Shown here in pieces: positions 8,801-17,000 of a stretch of 64,000 nucleotides of DNA. Within the stretch, counting starts at the first letter, position 1; each line of letters starts with the position of its first letter. The translations under genes and the position numbers were made by a program. Under the pieces are notes generated by a model that had not been told where the DNA came from, ran no database searches, and saw only the letters and a list, made by a program, of their open reading frames with translations. Source of the DNA: Pseudomonadota bacterium (GTDB lineage Bacteria; Pseudomonadota; Alphaproteobacteria; Dongiales; Dongiaceae); assembly GCA_021792365.1 (NCBI GenBank), contig JAJYUT010000003.1:744001-808000 (forward strand). The letters are read 5' to 3'.

Positions 8801-9877
8801 ATGGCCAGGCGCAAGCTCCGCGTAGCGATCGTCGGTGTCGGAAATTGCGCCTCCTCCCTTGTGCAGGGTCTTGCCTTCTACCGCGGGGCGCGGGCGGGGG
8901 ATGCGGTGCCGGGGCTAATGCACGTCGAGCTCGGCGGCTATCACATTAGCGATATCGAGATCGTCGCGGCCTTCGACATCAATGCGGAAAAGGTGGGCAA
9001 GGACCTGGCGGCGGCGATCTGCGCCCCGCCGAACAACACAATCCGCTTCGCCGACGTGGCGGCAATGGGAGTGACTGTCCAGCGCGGGCCGACCCTGGAT
9101 GGGCTCGGCCGCTATCTCAAGGAGGTGGTGCCGGAATCCGACAAGCCTCCCGTGGACGTCGCAAAGGTCCTGCGGCGCTCGGAGGCGGAGATCGTCGTCT
9201 GCTACCTGCCCGTCGGGTCGCAGCGCGCGGCGGAATGGTATGCGGAGCAGGCGTTGGAGGCGGGCTGCGCCCTGGTCAACTGTATCCCGGTCTTCATCGC
9301 CTCGGACGAGGCTTGGCGCAGGCGCTTCGAAGAGCGCGGCCTGCCCGTGATCGGCGACGACATCAAAAGCCAGGTCGGCGCCACCATCGTGCACCGCATC
9401 CTGACCAACCTGTTCCGCGAGCGCGGCGTGCGCCTGGACCGCACCTATCAGCTCAATTTCGGCGGCAACACCGACTTCCAGAACATGCTGGAGCGCGACC
9501 GGCTGGAATCGAAGAAGATCTCCAAGACGCGCTCGGTGGAAAGCCAGCTCGGTGCGCCGCTGCCGCCCGATGCCATCCATGTCGGCCCCAGCGATCACGT
9601 GCCGTGGCTCACCGACCGCAAGTGGTGCTACATCCGCATGGAGGGCACCACCTTCGGCAATGTGCCGCTGAACTGCGAGCTGAAGCTGGAGGTCTGGGAC
9701 TCGCCGAACTCGGCGGGGATCGTGATCGACGCGGTGCGTTGCGCGAAGCTGGCTCTGGATCGCGGCCTGGGCGGCGCGCTGATCGGTCCATCCAGCTATT
9801 TCATGAAGTCTCCGCCGCAGCAATTCACGGATTCGGAAGCCCGGCAGCTGACGGCACAGTTCATAGATCAGGCCTGA
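8801..9877 (+). CDS. ino1: Inositol-3-phosphate synthase
   Basis: A 358-residue member of the myo-inositol-1-phosphate synthase family, which converts glucose 6-phosphate to inositol 3-phosphate using bound NAD. The N-terminal NAD motif is [10 protein letters not shown] (residues 11-20). The conserved [15 protein letters not shown] segment lies near residues 185-199. The active-site block [17 protein letters not shown] with the following SKKISKT is intact. Length and motifs resemble the short actinobacterial or archaeal type rather than the 500-residue eukaryotic type. The gene opens a run of sugar-activation and glycosyltransferase genes, so the inositol phosphate probably feeds a glycoconjugate rather than catabolism. 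An exact EcfG-type promoter lies just upstream, implying stress induction. Confidence 0.92.
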   Translation: MARRKLRVAIVGVGNCASSLVQGLAFYRGARAGDAVPGLMHVELGGYHISDIEIVAAFDINAEKVGKDLAAAICAPPNNTIRFADVAAMGVTVQRGPTLDGLGRYLKEVVPESDKPPVDVAKVLRRSEAEIVVCYLPVGSQRAAEWYAEQALEAGCALVNCIPVFIASDEAWRRRFEERGLPVIGDDIKSQVGATIVHRILTNLFRERGVRLDRTYQLNFGGNTDFQNMLERDRLESKKISKTRSVESQLGAPLPPDAIHVGPSDHVPWLTDRKWCYIRMEGTTFGNVPLNCELKLEVWDSPNSAGIVIDAVRCAKLALDRGLGGALIGPSSYFMKSPPQQFTDSEARQLTAQFIDQA

Positions 9878-9898
9878 GGCGCGTCAACGGAAAGAGCC

Positions 9899-11002
9899 AT
9901 GCTGATTGTCGTCTTCGGCCTCACCATCAGCTCTTCCTGGGGCAACGGTCATGCGACCTTGTGGCGTGGCCTGTGCGGCGCCCTCGCGCGGCGCGATCAT
10001 CGGGTCATCTTCTTCGAACGGGACGTTCCGTACTACGCGATGAACCGCGACCTCTGGGACATTCCCGGCGGCGAGCTGGTGCTCTATCGCGACTGGTCCG
10101 AGGTCGTTCCGCTGGCCGAGCGGCATCTCGCCGGAGCCGATGTGGCGATCGTCACCTCATACTGCCCGGATGGCGTGGAGGCCGCCGAGCTGGTGCTGTC
10201 TTCGCCTGCGGAGATGCGGGTTTTCTACGATCTCGACACACCCGTCACGCTCGCCAATTTGAACGAGGGGAAGGAGGTCGCCTATATCGGGTCGCAGGGC
10301 CTGGCCGGATTCGACCTGGTATTGAGCTATACCGGCGGGGCGGCGCTGGACGCGCTGAGGACGCGGCTCGGCGCCAAGCGCGTGGCGCCGCTCTATGGCA
10401 GCGTCGATCCGGCGATTCACCGCCGCGTCGCGGCACAGCCGCACTACGCCGCCGACCTTTCCTACCTCGGCACCTATGCCGCCGACCGGCAGGCGGCGCT
10501 CCAGACACTGCTGATCGAGCCGGCGCAGCATCGTCCGAGCCAGCGATTCCTCATCGGCGGCGCGCAATATCCGGCGGAGTTCCCTTGGCTCGGCAACATC
10601 TTCTTCGTCCGCCACCTGCCACCGTCAGAGCATCCGGCCTTCTACAGCTCGTCACGGCTCACCCTCAACGTCACCCGGTCGGCCATGGCGCGCATGGGCT
10701 GGTGTCCATCGGGACGGCTGTTCGAGGCGGCGGCCTGCGGCGTTCCCATCCTGTCGGATTCCTGGCCTGGGCTTGAGCATTTCTTTGCACCCGGCGGGGA
10801 AATCCTGGTCGCGGAGGAACGGGAGGATGCGATTGCCGCGCTCGACCTCTCCGCCGACGACCTGGCGCGGATTGCGCGCGCGGCGCAGGAGCGAACGATG
10901 GCTGAGCATACGGCCGATCAGCGCGTGCGCGAGCTCGAGCGCCTGCTGAGCGACCGCGCGCCGCCGGCCCCGGCGCTCGACCTGCATTCGGCAGGCGCCT
11001 GA
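9899..11002 (+). CDS. CgeB-like glycosyltransferase family protein (copy A)
   Basis: A 367-residue protein with the two-Rossmann layout of CgeB-type (spore maturation protein-like) glycosyltransferases. Its N-terminal signature TISSSWGNGHAT (residues 9-20) and C-terminal block GRLFEAAACGVPILSD (near residue 275) are shared with two other genes in the cluster. The sugar-nucleotide-binding Glu of GT4-like enzymes would be in RLFEAAACG. It is closest to the gene at 20381, sharing features such as FYDIDTPVTLA-type and TYSADRQ-type segments, so the pair looks like an internal duplication. A GGAAAGAG ribosome-binding site precedes the ATG, 21 bases after ino1. Donor and acceptor sugars cannot be read from sequence. 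Confidence 0.8.
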   Translation: MLIVVFGLTISSSWGNGHATLWRGLCGALARRDHRVIFFERDVPYYAMNRDLWDIPGGELVLYRDWSEVVPLAERHLAGADVAIVTSYCPDGVEAAELVLSSPAEMRVFYDLDTPVTLANLNEGKEVAYIGSQGLAGFDLVLSYTGGAALDALRTRLGAKRVAPLYGSVDPAIHRRVAAQPHYAADLSYLGTYAADRQAALQTLLIEPAQHRPSQRFLIGGAQYPAEFPWLGNIFFVRHLPPSEHPAFYSSSRLTLNVTRSAMARMGWCPSGRLFEAAACGVPILSDSWPGLEHFFAPGGEILVAEEREDAIAALDLSADDLARIARAAQERTMAEHTADQRVRELERLLSDRAPPAPALDLHSAGA

Positions 11003-11003
11003 G

Positions 11004-11759
11004 ATGTGGGGAATCGTGCCGGCCGCGGGAAGCGGCACCCGGATCCAGCCCCTCGCCTTCTCCAAGGAGCTGCTGCCGGTCGGCAGCCGCTTCGACGGCG
11101 CGACGGAGCGCCCGCGCGCGGTCAGCGAGTATCTGGTCGAGCGCATGATCGCCGGCGGAGCGGACAAGATCTGCTTTGTCATCGGCCCCGGTAAATCCGA
11201 CATCTTGCACTACTTCGGCGGACAATACCGCGACGCCGCGATCGCCTATGTGGTCCAGCCGCAGCCAGGTGGGCTGTGCGACGCGATCTTCCGGGCCGCG
11301 CCGCTGATCCATCCCGACGAGCCGGTGACGATCGGCCTGCCCGATACCATCTGGTTCCCGGCGGATGCCTTGAGCGCGCTGCCGGACGACGTCCTCTCCT
11401 TCCTGCTGTTCCCGGTTGAGCATCCGGAATCCTTCGACGCGGTCGTGCTGGACGACAACGACAAGGTGGAGGAGATCCAGGTGAAACGGCAGGGTGCCCG
11501 ATCGAACTGGATCTGGGGTGCGTTCAAGATGCCCGGCCTGGTGCTGCATGCGCTTCACCGCCTGTGGCTTGAGCGCGTACCGCGCGATGAGTATGTGGGA
11601 ACCCTGGTCAATGCCTATCTGCGCCAGGGCGGGGACGCCGTCGGCGTACGGGCCGGGCAATCCTATGTCGACGTTGGAACCCTGCACGGATATCGCGAGG
11701 CGGTGGCGCTGCTCGGCCGGGGCGCCGCCTCCATACGGCGCATGCACGCGTCGGAGTGA
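11004..11759 (+). CDS. Sugar-phosphate nucleotidyltransferase (RmlA/GalU-like)
   Basis: A 251-residue NTP_transferase. The canonical nucleotide-binding loop is at the start (AAGSGTR, residues 7-13) with Lys21 in SKELLPVG. A metal-binding Asp occurs in LPDTIW near residue 114. It is somewhat shorter than RmlA (about 290 residues) and lacks the RmlA C-terminal extension. The enzyme would activate a sugar 1-phosphate, or possibly inositol phosphate, to an NDP derivative. It starts 2 bases after the preceding stop and its own stop overlaps the methyltransferase start (TGATG), so it is embedded in an operon. Nucleotide and sugar specificity are undetermined. Confidence 0.83.
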   Translation: MWGIVPAAGSGTRIQPLAFSKELLPVGSRFDGATERPRAVSEYLVERMIAGGADKICFVIGPGKSDILHYFGGQYRDAAIAYVVQPQPGGLCDAIFRAAPLIHPDEPVTIGLPDTIWFPADALSALPDDVLSFLLFPVEHPESFDAVVLDDNDKVEEIQVKRQGARSNWIWGAFKMPGLVLHALHRLWLERVPRDEYVGTLVNAYLRQGGDAVGVRAGQSYVDVGTLHGYREAVALLGRGAASIRRMHASE

Positions 11760-12547
11760 TGGCAATCATGGACGATCTCGGAACCCTCGAAACGCTGTCC
11801 CAAGAGCAGATCCAGCGTCGCGTCGCGGAGCTCGGCGAATGGTTCCACAACATGGACCTCAAGGGCGTGAAGACGGCGCCGCAGCACTTCCTCGGCGACT
11901 ATCCGGCGGTGAAATGGCGGCGCTTCGCCGACCGGATTCCCGCCGACCTCCACGGCAGAAGCGTCCTCGATATCGGGTGCAATGCCGGATTCTACTCCAT
12001 CGAGATGAAGCGCCGGGGCGCGGAGCGGGTCCTGGGTATCGACTCTGACGAGCGCTATCTTGCACAGGGCCGGTTCGCGGCCGACGTGTGCGGGGTCGAT
12101 GTCGAGTTCCGCAACCTTTCCGTCTACAACGTGGGAGCCCTGGGCGAACGGTTCGATATCGTGCTGTTCATGGGCGTCCTTTACCATCTGCGCCACCCGC
12201 TGCTCGCACTCGACATCATTCACGAGCATGTCGCCGGCGACCTCCTGGTCCTGCAATCCATGCAGCGCGGCAGCGACCAGGCCGACCAGCTGCAGGAGGA
12301 CTACGACTTCTGGCAGACCGAGATGTTCGACAGCCCCGGCTTTCCGAAGATGCACTTCGTCGAGCATAAATACGCGGACGACTGGACCAACTGGTGGATT
12401 CCCAACCGTGCCTGCGTCGAGGCGATGCTGCGCAGCGCCGGCTTCGACATCCTCGAACGTTCGGAACAGGAGGTGTTCATCTGCCGGCGCGGCACACCGC
12501 CCTACGGGCCTGGCGTCGTCTATCCTGCGCGTGGAGGCAGCCGATGA
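11759..12547 (+). CDS. SAM-dependent methyltransferase (TIGR04290-like)
   Basis: A 262-residue class I methyltransferase. The SAM motif I is VLDIGCNAGFYSIEM (about residues 66-80), followed by an acidic residue at strand 2 (GIDSD) and the post-motif DIVLFMGVLYHLRHP. The region EYDFWQTEMF-type and the Trp-rich YADDWTNWWIPNR segment resemble CmoB/tRNA-type and sugar methyltransferases. It matches what I recall of the TIGR04290 family, which is found in glycosyl gene neighbourhoods. The ATG at 11759 overlaps the previous stop; a GTG at 11756 and an ATG at 11768 are alternatives. Its stop overlaps the next gene by four bases. A sugar or inositol O-methylation is a reasonable inference. Confidence 0.82.
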   Translation: MAIMDDLGTLETLSQEQIQRRVAELGEWFHNMDLKGVKTAPQHFLGDYPAVKWRRFADRIPADLHGRSVLDIGCNAGFYSIEMKRRGAERVLGIDSDERYLAQGRFAADVCGVDVEFRNLSVYNVGALGERFDIVLFMGVLYHLRHPLLALDIIHEHVAGDLLVLQSMQRGSDQADQLQEDYDFWQTEMFDSPGFPKMHFVEHKYADDWTNWWIPNRACVEAMLRSAGFDILERSEQEVFICRRGTPPYGPGVVYPARGGSR

Positions 12548-13476
12548 TCGAAGCGGTCATGATCTGGAACGAGCCCAACAACAAGTCCCATTGGGATCCC
12601 GAGATCGATCCGGACTGGAAGCTTTTTGCCGAGATGGCGATCAGCGCGGCCGATGCGATCGCTGCGGAAGCGCCGCGACTGCCGAAAGTGCTCGGTGGCA
12701 TTTCCCCGATCGACGCGCACTTCATCCGCAACCTGGCCGGCAAGGGCGTGCTCGACCATATGGACGTGGTGGCGCTGCACGGCTTTCCGCTCGACTGGAA
12801 CCTGTGGCAGATCGACGAATGGCCGGAGCGGATCCGCGAGATCGAGGCCGTGACCAGCCTGCCCATCTGGGTAACCGAGGTCGGCGTCTCGACCTTCGGT
12901 GCGGAGGAGGTGCAGGATTGGGGATTGCAGCGCACCGCCGACCTGCTGATCGGCCGCGTGCCGCGCATCCACTGGTACAGCCTGTACGATCTGCCGCGCG
13001 CCTGGGGAGCGACGACACGCCACAAGGAGGCGGAAGGCTCGTCCTACTACCGGCACTTCTACATGGGCCTGCTGCGCGAGGACGGTTCGCCGAAGATCGC
13101 CGCTGAGCAGTTCGCCGCCTATGGCGCGGACATGGGCATCTGCCAGTGGTTCCATTTCGAGGACCACCGGCTGCAGGACACAGTGCGCTGGCTGCGCCGC
13201 CTGGGCGTGCGGCATCTGCGTACCGGCCTGAGCTGGGCGGACAGCTTCAGGCCGAACGCGCTGGCTTGGTTCGATCGTCAGATGCAGGCGCTGGAGGAAT
13301 TCGACGTGACGCTCACGTTCTGCTTCACGCCGGAGCATCGCGGGATCGCGCCGCATCACACCAGCGCGCCCCTCATCAAGGAAGAATTCGCGGAGTTCTG
13401 CGCTACGATGACGCGGCGCTACGCCGGCAGCGGCCGCGCCCCGCGCAATGCGGCGATCAAGGCCGCCGTCAGCTAG
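12544..13476 (+). CDS. GH-A clan glycosyl hydrolase-like protein, apparently circularly permuted
   Basis: A 310-residue protein. The clan GH-A acid/base motif WNEP occurs at residues 8-11 (Glu10) and a nucleophile-like Glu112 lies in WVTEVGVS. Spacing between them is normal for beta-4 to beta-7, but in ordinary GH-A enzymes the NEP motif comes after 130 or more residues. Here the segments that look like strands 1-3 follow the barrel's second half: GICQWFHF, VRHLRTGLSW and DVTLTFCFTP lie at about residues 200-280, and a helix (EEFAEFCATMTRRYA) ends the chain. The protein thus reads as strands 4-8 then 1-3. The start ATG overlaps the methyltransferase stop (ATGA), so no upstream N-terminal half is hidden. 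It could trim or rearrange a glycan. The fold inference needs structural confirmation. Confidence 0.7.
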   Translation: MIEAVMIWNEPNNKSHWDPEIDPDWKLFAEMAISAADAIAAEAPRLPKVLGGISPIDAHFIRNLAGKGVLDHMDVVALHGFPLDWNLWQIDEWPERIREIEAVTSLPIWVTEVGVSTFGAEEVQDWGLQRTADLLIGRVPRIHWYSLYDLPRAWGATTRHKEAEGSSYYRHFYMGLLREDGSPKIAAEQFAAYGADMGICQWFHFEDHRLQDTVRWLRRLGVRHLRTGLSWADSFRPNALAWFDRQMQALEEFDVTLTFCFTPEHRGIAPHHTSAPLIKEEFAEFCATMTRRYAGSGRAPRNAAIKAAVS

Positions 13477-13490
13477 ACTAGCGGCTTCGA

Positions 13491-14492
13491 TCAGGCCGTT
13501 ATGACCGCGTGCCCGTCCGCGTGCTTGGCGGTAGCCTCGCGAACCGCGGGACGCCGGCCCGCAAGGCGCCGCTCGAAATACGCGATGGTGTAGCCGAGCC
13601 CTTCGGCCAGCGGGACCGATGGCTGCCACTTCAGTATCCGGTGCGCCTTCTCGATGGCCGGCCTGCGCTGCCGCGGATCATCCGCCGGCAGCTTCCGGTG
13701 GACGAGCTTTGATCTGGATCCGGTCATCTCTATCACCATTCTGGCGAGTTCGAGCACCGTGCATTCGCCGGGATTGCCGAGATTGATGGGGCCGGACACG
13801 TGCCGGCTGGCCATCAGCCGCCGGAGTCCAGCGACCAAATCCGCCACGTAGCAGAACGAGCGGGTCTGCTGCCCGTTGCCGTAGATCGTGATCGGCTTTC
13901 CCTGCAGAGCCTGGACGATGAAATTGGAAACGACCCGGCCGTCATTCGGATGCATGCGCGGCCCGTAGGTATTGAAGATTCGCGCCACCGCCATGTTGAG
14001 ATTGTGCTGGCGCCTGTAGTCGAACAGGATCGTCTCCGCGCAGCGCTTACCCTCGTCATAGCAGGCTCGCACGCCGATCGGATTGACTCGCCCCCAGTAC
14101 TCTTCCGGCTGCGGATGGACTTCCGGATCGCCATAGACCTCGCTCGTCGAGGCCTGCAGAAGTCTTGCATTCGCCGCCTTCGCCAGATCGGCCATGTTGA
14201 ATGCGCCGAGCACGCTGGTCCGGACGGTGCGCAGCGCATCCATCTGGTAATGGATCGGCGAGGCCGGGCATGCCAGGTTGTAGATCTCATCAACCTGGGC
14301 GTGAAACGGCGAAGCGACGTCATGGCGCAGGAACGTAAATCGCCGGTTCTCAAGAAGCGGCTCTAAGTTTGCCGGACTGCCGGTGGAGAAGTCGTCCAGG
14401 CAGATGACTTCATTGCCGTCGGCGAGAAGCGATTCGCATAAATGTGATCCCAGAAACCCGGCACCCCCCGTCACCAATATCCGTGTAGCCAT
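13491..14492 (-). CDS. UDP-glucuronic acid decarboxylase (UDP-xylose synthase)
   Basis: A 333-residue extended short-chain dehydrogenase. It has the NAD motif GGAGFLG (residues 9-15), catalytic Ser in STSEVYGD, and the YxxxK pair in CYDEGKR. The sequences [21 protein letters not shown] and DGRVVSNFI are typical of UXS enzymes, which convert UDP-glucuronate to UDP-xylose. The start at 14492 has a GAGG ribosome-binding site; the open frame extends upstream to 14600 but without conserved residues. It is transcribed against the glycosyl cluster on either side and convergently with the GH-like gene (14-base gap). A relaxed EcfG-type promoter lies 64 bases upstream. It supplies a pentose donor for the neighbouring glycosyltransferases. 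Confidence 0.9.
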   Translation of the reverse strand: MATRILVTGGAGFLGSHLCESLLADGNEVICLDDFSTGSPANLEPLLENRRFTFLRHDVASPFHAQVDEIYNLACPASPIHYQMDALRTVRTSVLGAFNMADLAKAANARLLQASTSEVYGDPEVHPQPEEYWGRVNPIGVRACYDEGKRCAETILFDYRRQHNLNMAVARIFNTYGPRMHPNDGRVVSNFIVQALQGKPITIYGNGQQTRSFCYVADLVAGLRRLMASRHVSGPINLGNPGECTVLELARMVIEMTGSRSKLVHRKLPADDPRQRRPAIEKAHRILKWQPSVPLAEGLGYTIAYFERRLAGRRPAVREATAKHADGHAVITA

Positions 14493-14555
14493 ATAAGACC
14501 TCGGCTGATTTCGGCGGGCCCGAAAAGGTCCGCATTCGGGTGTCCATGAGAAGTG

Positions 14556-14580
14556 AATGCTGGACGAAGGAAGCAGTTCC
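14556..14580 (-). promoter_or_regulatory. Relaxed EcfG-type promoter for UDP-xylose synthase
   Basis: On the minus strand: GGAAC, 16 bases, CATT (one mismatch to CGTT). It ends 64 bases before the ATG at 14492, and the exact plus-strand site at 14631 lies next to it, giving a divergent promoter pair. Confidence 0.4.
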
Positions 14581-14630
14581 CGCGAGCTACATACGCCCAC
14601 ATCAGCATGCGTCGAACTTGCAGCGAGAGT

Positions 14631-14655
14631 GGAACGAAGCGCGCGATCCGGCGTT
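14631..14655 (+). promoter_or_regulatory. EcfG-type general-stress promoter for the epimerase/glycosyltransferase operon
   Basis: GGAAC (14631-14635), 16 bases, CGTTTA (from 14652) matches the consensus exactly, including the common TA extension. It lies 111 bases upstream of the first operon start at 14767. Confidence 0.65.
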
Positions 14656-14691
14656 TACCGTGCATTACGCGCCGACGTTCCAATGCCGCTA

Positions 14692-14705
14692 TGTCAAATG
14701 ATAAT
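14692..14705. repeat. 14-base motif TGTCAAATGATAAT, copy 2
   Basis: Identical to 7850-7863. It lies 61 bases upstream of the epimerase start at 14767 and downstream of the EcfG-type site, so it would be in the transcript leader or form part of a second promoter. Confidence 0.4.
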
Positions 14706-14766
14706 GCGATGCCGAAATCGGCGTATCGGCGCGCGTGACGTCTGAGATCATCGGAGTGCCAGCGAC

Positions 14767-15882
14767 ATGGGCGAGCGAGTTCTGATAACCGGAGGCGCCG
14801 GCTTCATCGGATCGCATCTCTGCGACGAATTACTCGCAGCGGGTTACAGTGTCCGTCTCTACGACAATCTGACTCCACAGGTGCACGAGAACGGCGCTCG
14901 TCCGTCATACCTGTCGAAGGATGCGGAGCTGCAATGCGGTGATGTGCGGGATGCGACGCGCGTGCGCCGCGCTCTGGAGGGGGTCGACAGCGTCGTCCAC
15001 CTGGCCGCATCCGTCGGCGTGGGGCAGAGCATGTACGAGATCGCCGACTATGTCGGCGTGAACGATTGCGGCACTGCCACGATCCTGCAGGCCCTGGCCG
15101 AGAATCCAGTGCGCAAGCTCGTCGTCGCTTCATCCATGAGCATCTATGGCGAGGGGCGCTACCGGAGCGCGTCCGGCGCGATCGTCGACGACGCCGCGCG
15201 CTCGGATTCATCCATTCGCGCGGGCGCGTGGGATCCGGTCGATGAGGACGGGCAGGCGCTGGTGCCGATGCCGACACCTGAAGAAAAGGCGCCGGATCTG
15301 GCCTCGGTCTACGCCCTGACCAAGTTCAGCCAGGAACGCATGTGCCTGCTGGTCGGCAAGGCCTATGGCATCAGCACCGTCGCGCTGCGCTTCTTCAACG
15401 TCTATGGGACGCGGCAGGCGCTATCCAATCCCTACACCGGCGTGCTGGCCATTTTCGCCAGCCGCCTTATGAACGGCAATCCGCCGCTCATCTTCGAGGA
15501 CGGCCGGCAGTTGCGCGACTTCGTGCATGTTCGCGACATCGCGCAGGCATGCCGTGCCGCCATCGCGGCGCCTGCGGCGGCGGACGGTGCCTACAACATC
15601 GGAAGCGGCCGCAGCGTCTCCATTCTCGAACTGGCGGACAGGTTGCGGGCATTGCTTGGCCGGTCGGATCTGAAGCCGCAAGCGCTCGGGCGCTATCGCA
15701 TCGGCGACGTGCGCCACTGCTTCGCTGACATCGCGAAAGCGCGGGCCGGCCTCGGATTCGAGCCGAAGGTCTCGCTGGATGACGGCATGGCGGAGCTTGC
15801 CGCGTGGGTCAGTCGCGAGACGCCACGGGATCAGGTCGATTTCGCGACCGGGGAACTGGCCCGGCGAGGATTGGTCGCATGA
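14767..15882 (+). CDS. NAD-dependent epimerase/dehydratase (sugar nucleotide)
   Basis: A 371-residue extended SDR with the NAD motif GGAGFIG (residues 9-15), catalytic Ser in VVASSMSIYGEG and YxxxK in YALTKFSQE. The C-terminal substrate region has DFVHVRDIAQAC and YNIGSGR. It carries an insertion of about 45 residues after the catalytic Ser (near residues 135-175) that is longer than in GalE. Enzymes of this kind act as UDP-glucose 4-epimerases, dehydratases or uronate epimerases; the exact reaction is not determined. It heads a tightly packed operon: the next start overlaps its stop by four bases. An exact EcfG-type promoter lies upstream. Confidence 0.85.
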   Translation: MGERVLITGGAGFIGSHLCDELLAAGYSVRLYDNLTPQVHENGARPSYLSKDAELQCGDVRDATRVRRALEGVDSVVHLAASVGVGQSMYEIADYVGVNDCGTATILQALAENPVRKLVVASSMSIYGEGRYRSASGAIVDDAARSDSSIRAGAWDPVDEDGQALVPMPTPEEKAPDLASVYALTKFSQERMCLLVGKAYGISTVALRFFNVYGTRQALSNPYTGVLAIFASRLMNGNPPLIFEDGRQLRDFVHVRDIAQACRAAIAAPAAADGAYNIGSGRSVSILELADRLRALLGRSDLKPQALGRYRIGDVRHCFADIAKARAGLGFEPKVSLDDGMAELAAWVSRETPRDQVDFATGELARRGLVA

Positions 15883-17000
15883 TGCCGGAAGGGGTTCCCG
15901 CGCGGGACGCGCGCGATCTCGGACCACCACGGGATGGCGACTTGCACGAATCGGTAGCCCTGATCACAGGTGGAGCGGGATTCATCGGCACCAACCTCGC
16001 GGACCGCATCGCAGGGGAAGGCGGGCGCGTTCTGGTCTACGATAATCTCAGCCGCGCCGGCGTGGCGCGGAACCTCACTTGGCTGAAGCAACGCCACGGC
16101 GATCGCATTCTGGTGGAGGTTGCGGACATCCGGGATGCGGCGCGGCTCGAGGCCGCAGTGGCGCGGGCGGATCGCGTCTTCCACATGGCCGCGCAGGTGG
16201 CCGTCACCACCAGCCTGGTCGATCCGCTGACCGATTTCCAGATCAATGTGGCCGGGACGCTGGCGCTGCTGGAAGCGCTGCGCAAGCGGCCCAATCCGCC
16301 GCCGCTCATTTTCGCCTCGACCAACAAACTGTACGGGGAATGCCTGACCCGCGATCAGCTCATCGAGGAAGAGACGCGCTATCGCCCCCGCCGGCTGACG
16401 CCGCGCCGCGGCATCGATGAAGACTGCCGGATCCAATTCGTCAGCCCCTATGGCTGCTCGAAGGGAGCGGCCGACCAATACGTATTGGATTATGCTCGCG
16501 CCTTCGGCATTCCAACTGCCGTGATGCGGATGAGCTGCATCTATGGTCCGCGCCAGTTCGGCACGACCGATCAGGGTTGGGTCGCCCACTTCATCAGCGC
16601 CATCCTGCAGCGCGAGCCGATCACCATCTACGGCGACGGGAAGCAGGTGCGCGATATCCTGTTCGTCGATGATGCGGTGAATGCCTATCTGCTGGTCCAG
16701 TCGCACATGCCGGAGATCAGCGGCCAGGTGTTCAACCTCGGCGGGGGGCCGCGCAACGCCATCAGCCTTCTGGAGCTGCTCGCGCTTCTCGAGGGACTGA
16801 CAAAGAGCAAGCCGATGGTCCGGTTCGAGGACTGGCGGCACGGGGACCAGCGCTATTACGTGTCGGATACCAGCCGTCTGCAGCAGGCTACCGGCTGGCA
16901 AGCGAATGTCTGCTATGCGCGCGGCGTCGCGCAGCTCCATCAGTGGCTCTCGGGCTTCCTCGGCACGCAAATGCCGCCGCGCGAGCGGGTTCTAGCATGA
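15879..17000 (+). CDS. CDP-paratose 2-epimerase-like NAD-dependent epimerase
   Basis: A 373-residue extended SDR. After about 24 variable residues comes the NAD motif GGAGFIG. The catalytic region reads FASTNKLYGE and YGCSKGAADQYVLDYAR. The STNKxYG and YGCSKGAADQY signatures, with GPRQFGTTDQGWV, are characteristic of the RfbE/CDP-tyvelose 2-epimerase group rather than GalE. Such enzymes invert C2 of CDP-paratose; without the upstream rfbFGH genes in view the true substrate may differ. The ATG at 15879 overlaps the preceding stop (ATGA), and the next gene overlaps its own stop, so translation is coupled through three genes. Confidence 0.8.
   Translation: MMPEGVPARDARDLGPPRDGDLHESVALITGGAGFIGTNLADRIAGEGGRVLVYDNLSRAGVARNLTWLKQRHGDRILVEVADIRDAARLEAAVARADRVFHMAAQVAVTTSLVDPLTDFQINVAGTLALLEALRKRPNPPPLIFASTNKLYGECLTRDQLIEEETRYRPRRLTPRRGIDEDCRIQFVSPYGCSKGAADQYVLDYARAFGIPTAVMRMSCIYGPRQFGTTDQGWVAHFISAILQREPITIYGDGKQVRDILFVDDAVNAYLLVQSHMPEISGQVFNLGGGPRNAISLLELLALLEGLTKSKPMVRFEDWRHGDQRYYVSDTSRLQQATGWQANVCYARGVAQLHQWLSGFLGTQMPPRERVLA

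Noticed and set aside
9235-10776. 513-residue plus-strand frame crossing ino1 and the first CgeB-like gene
   Set aside because: Out of frame with two well-supported genes; Arg/Gly-rich composition typical of shadow frames.
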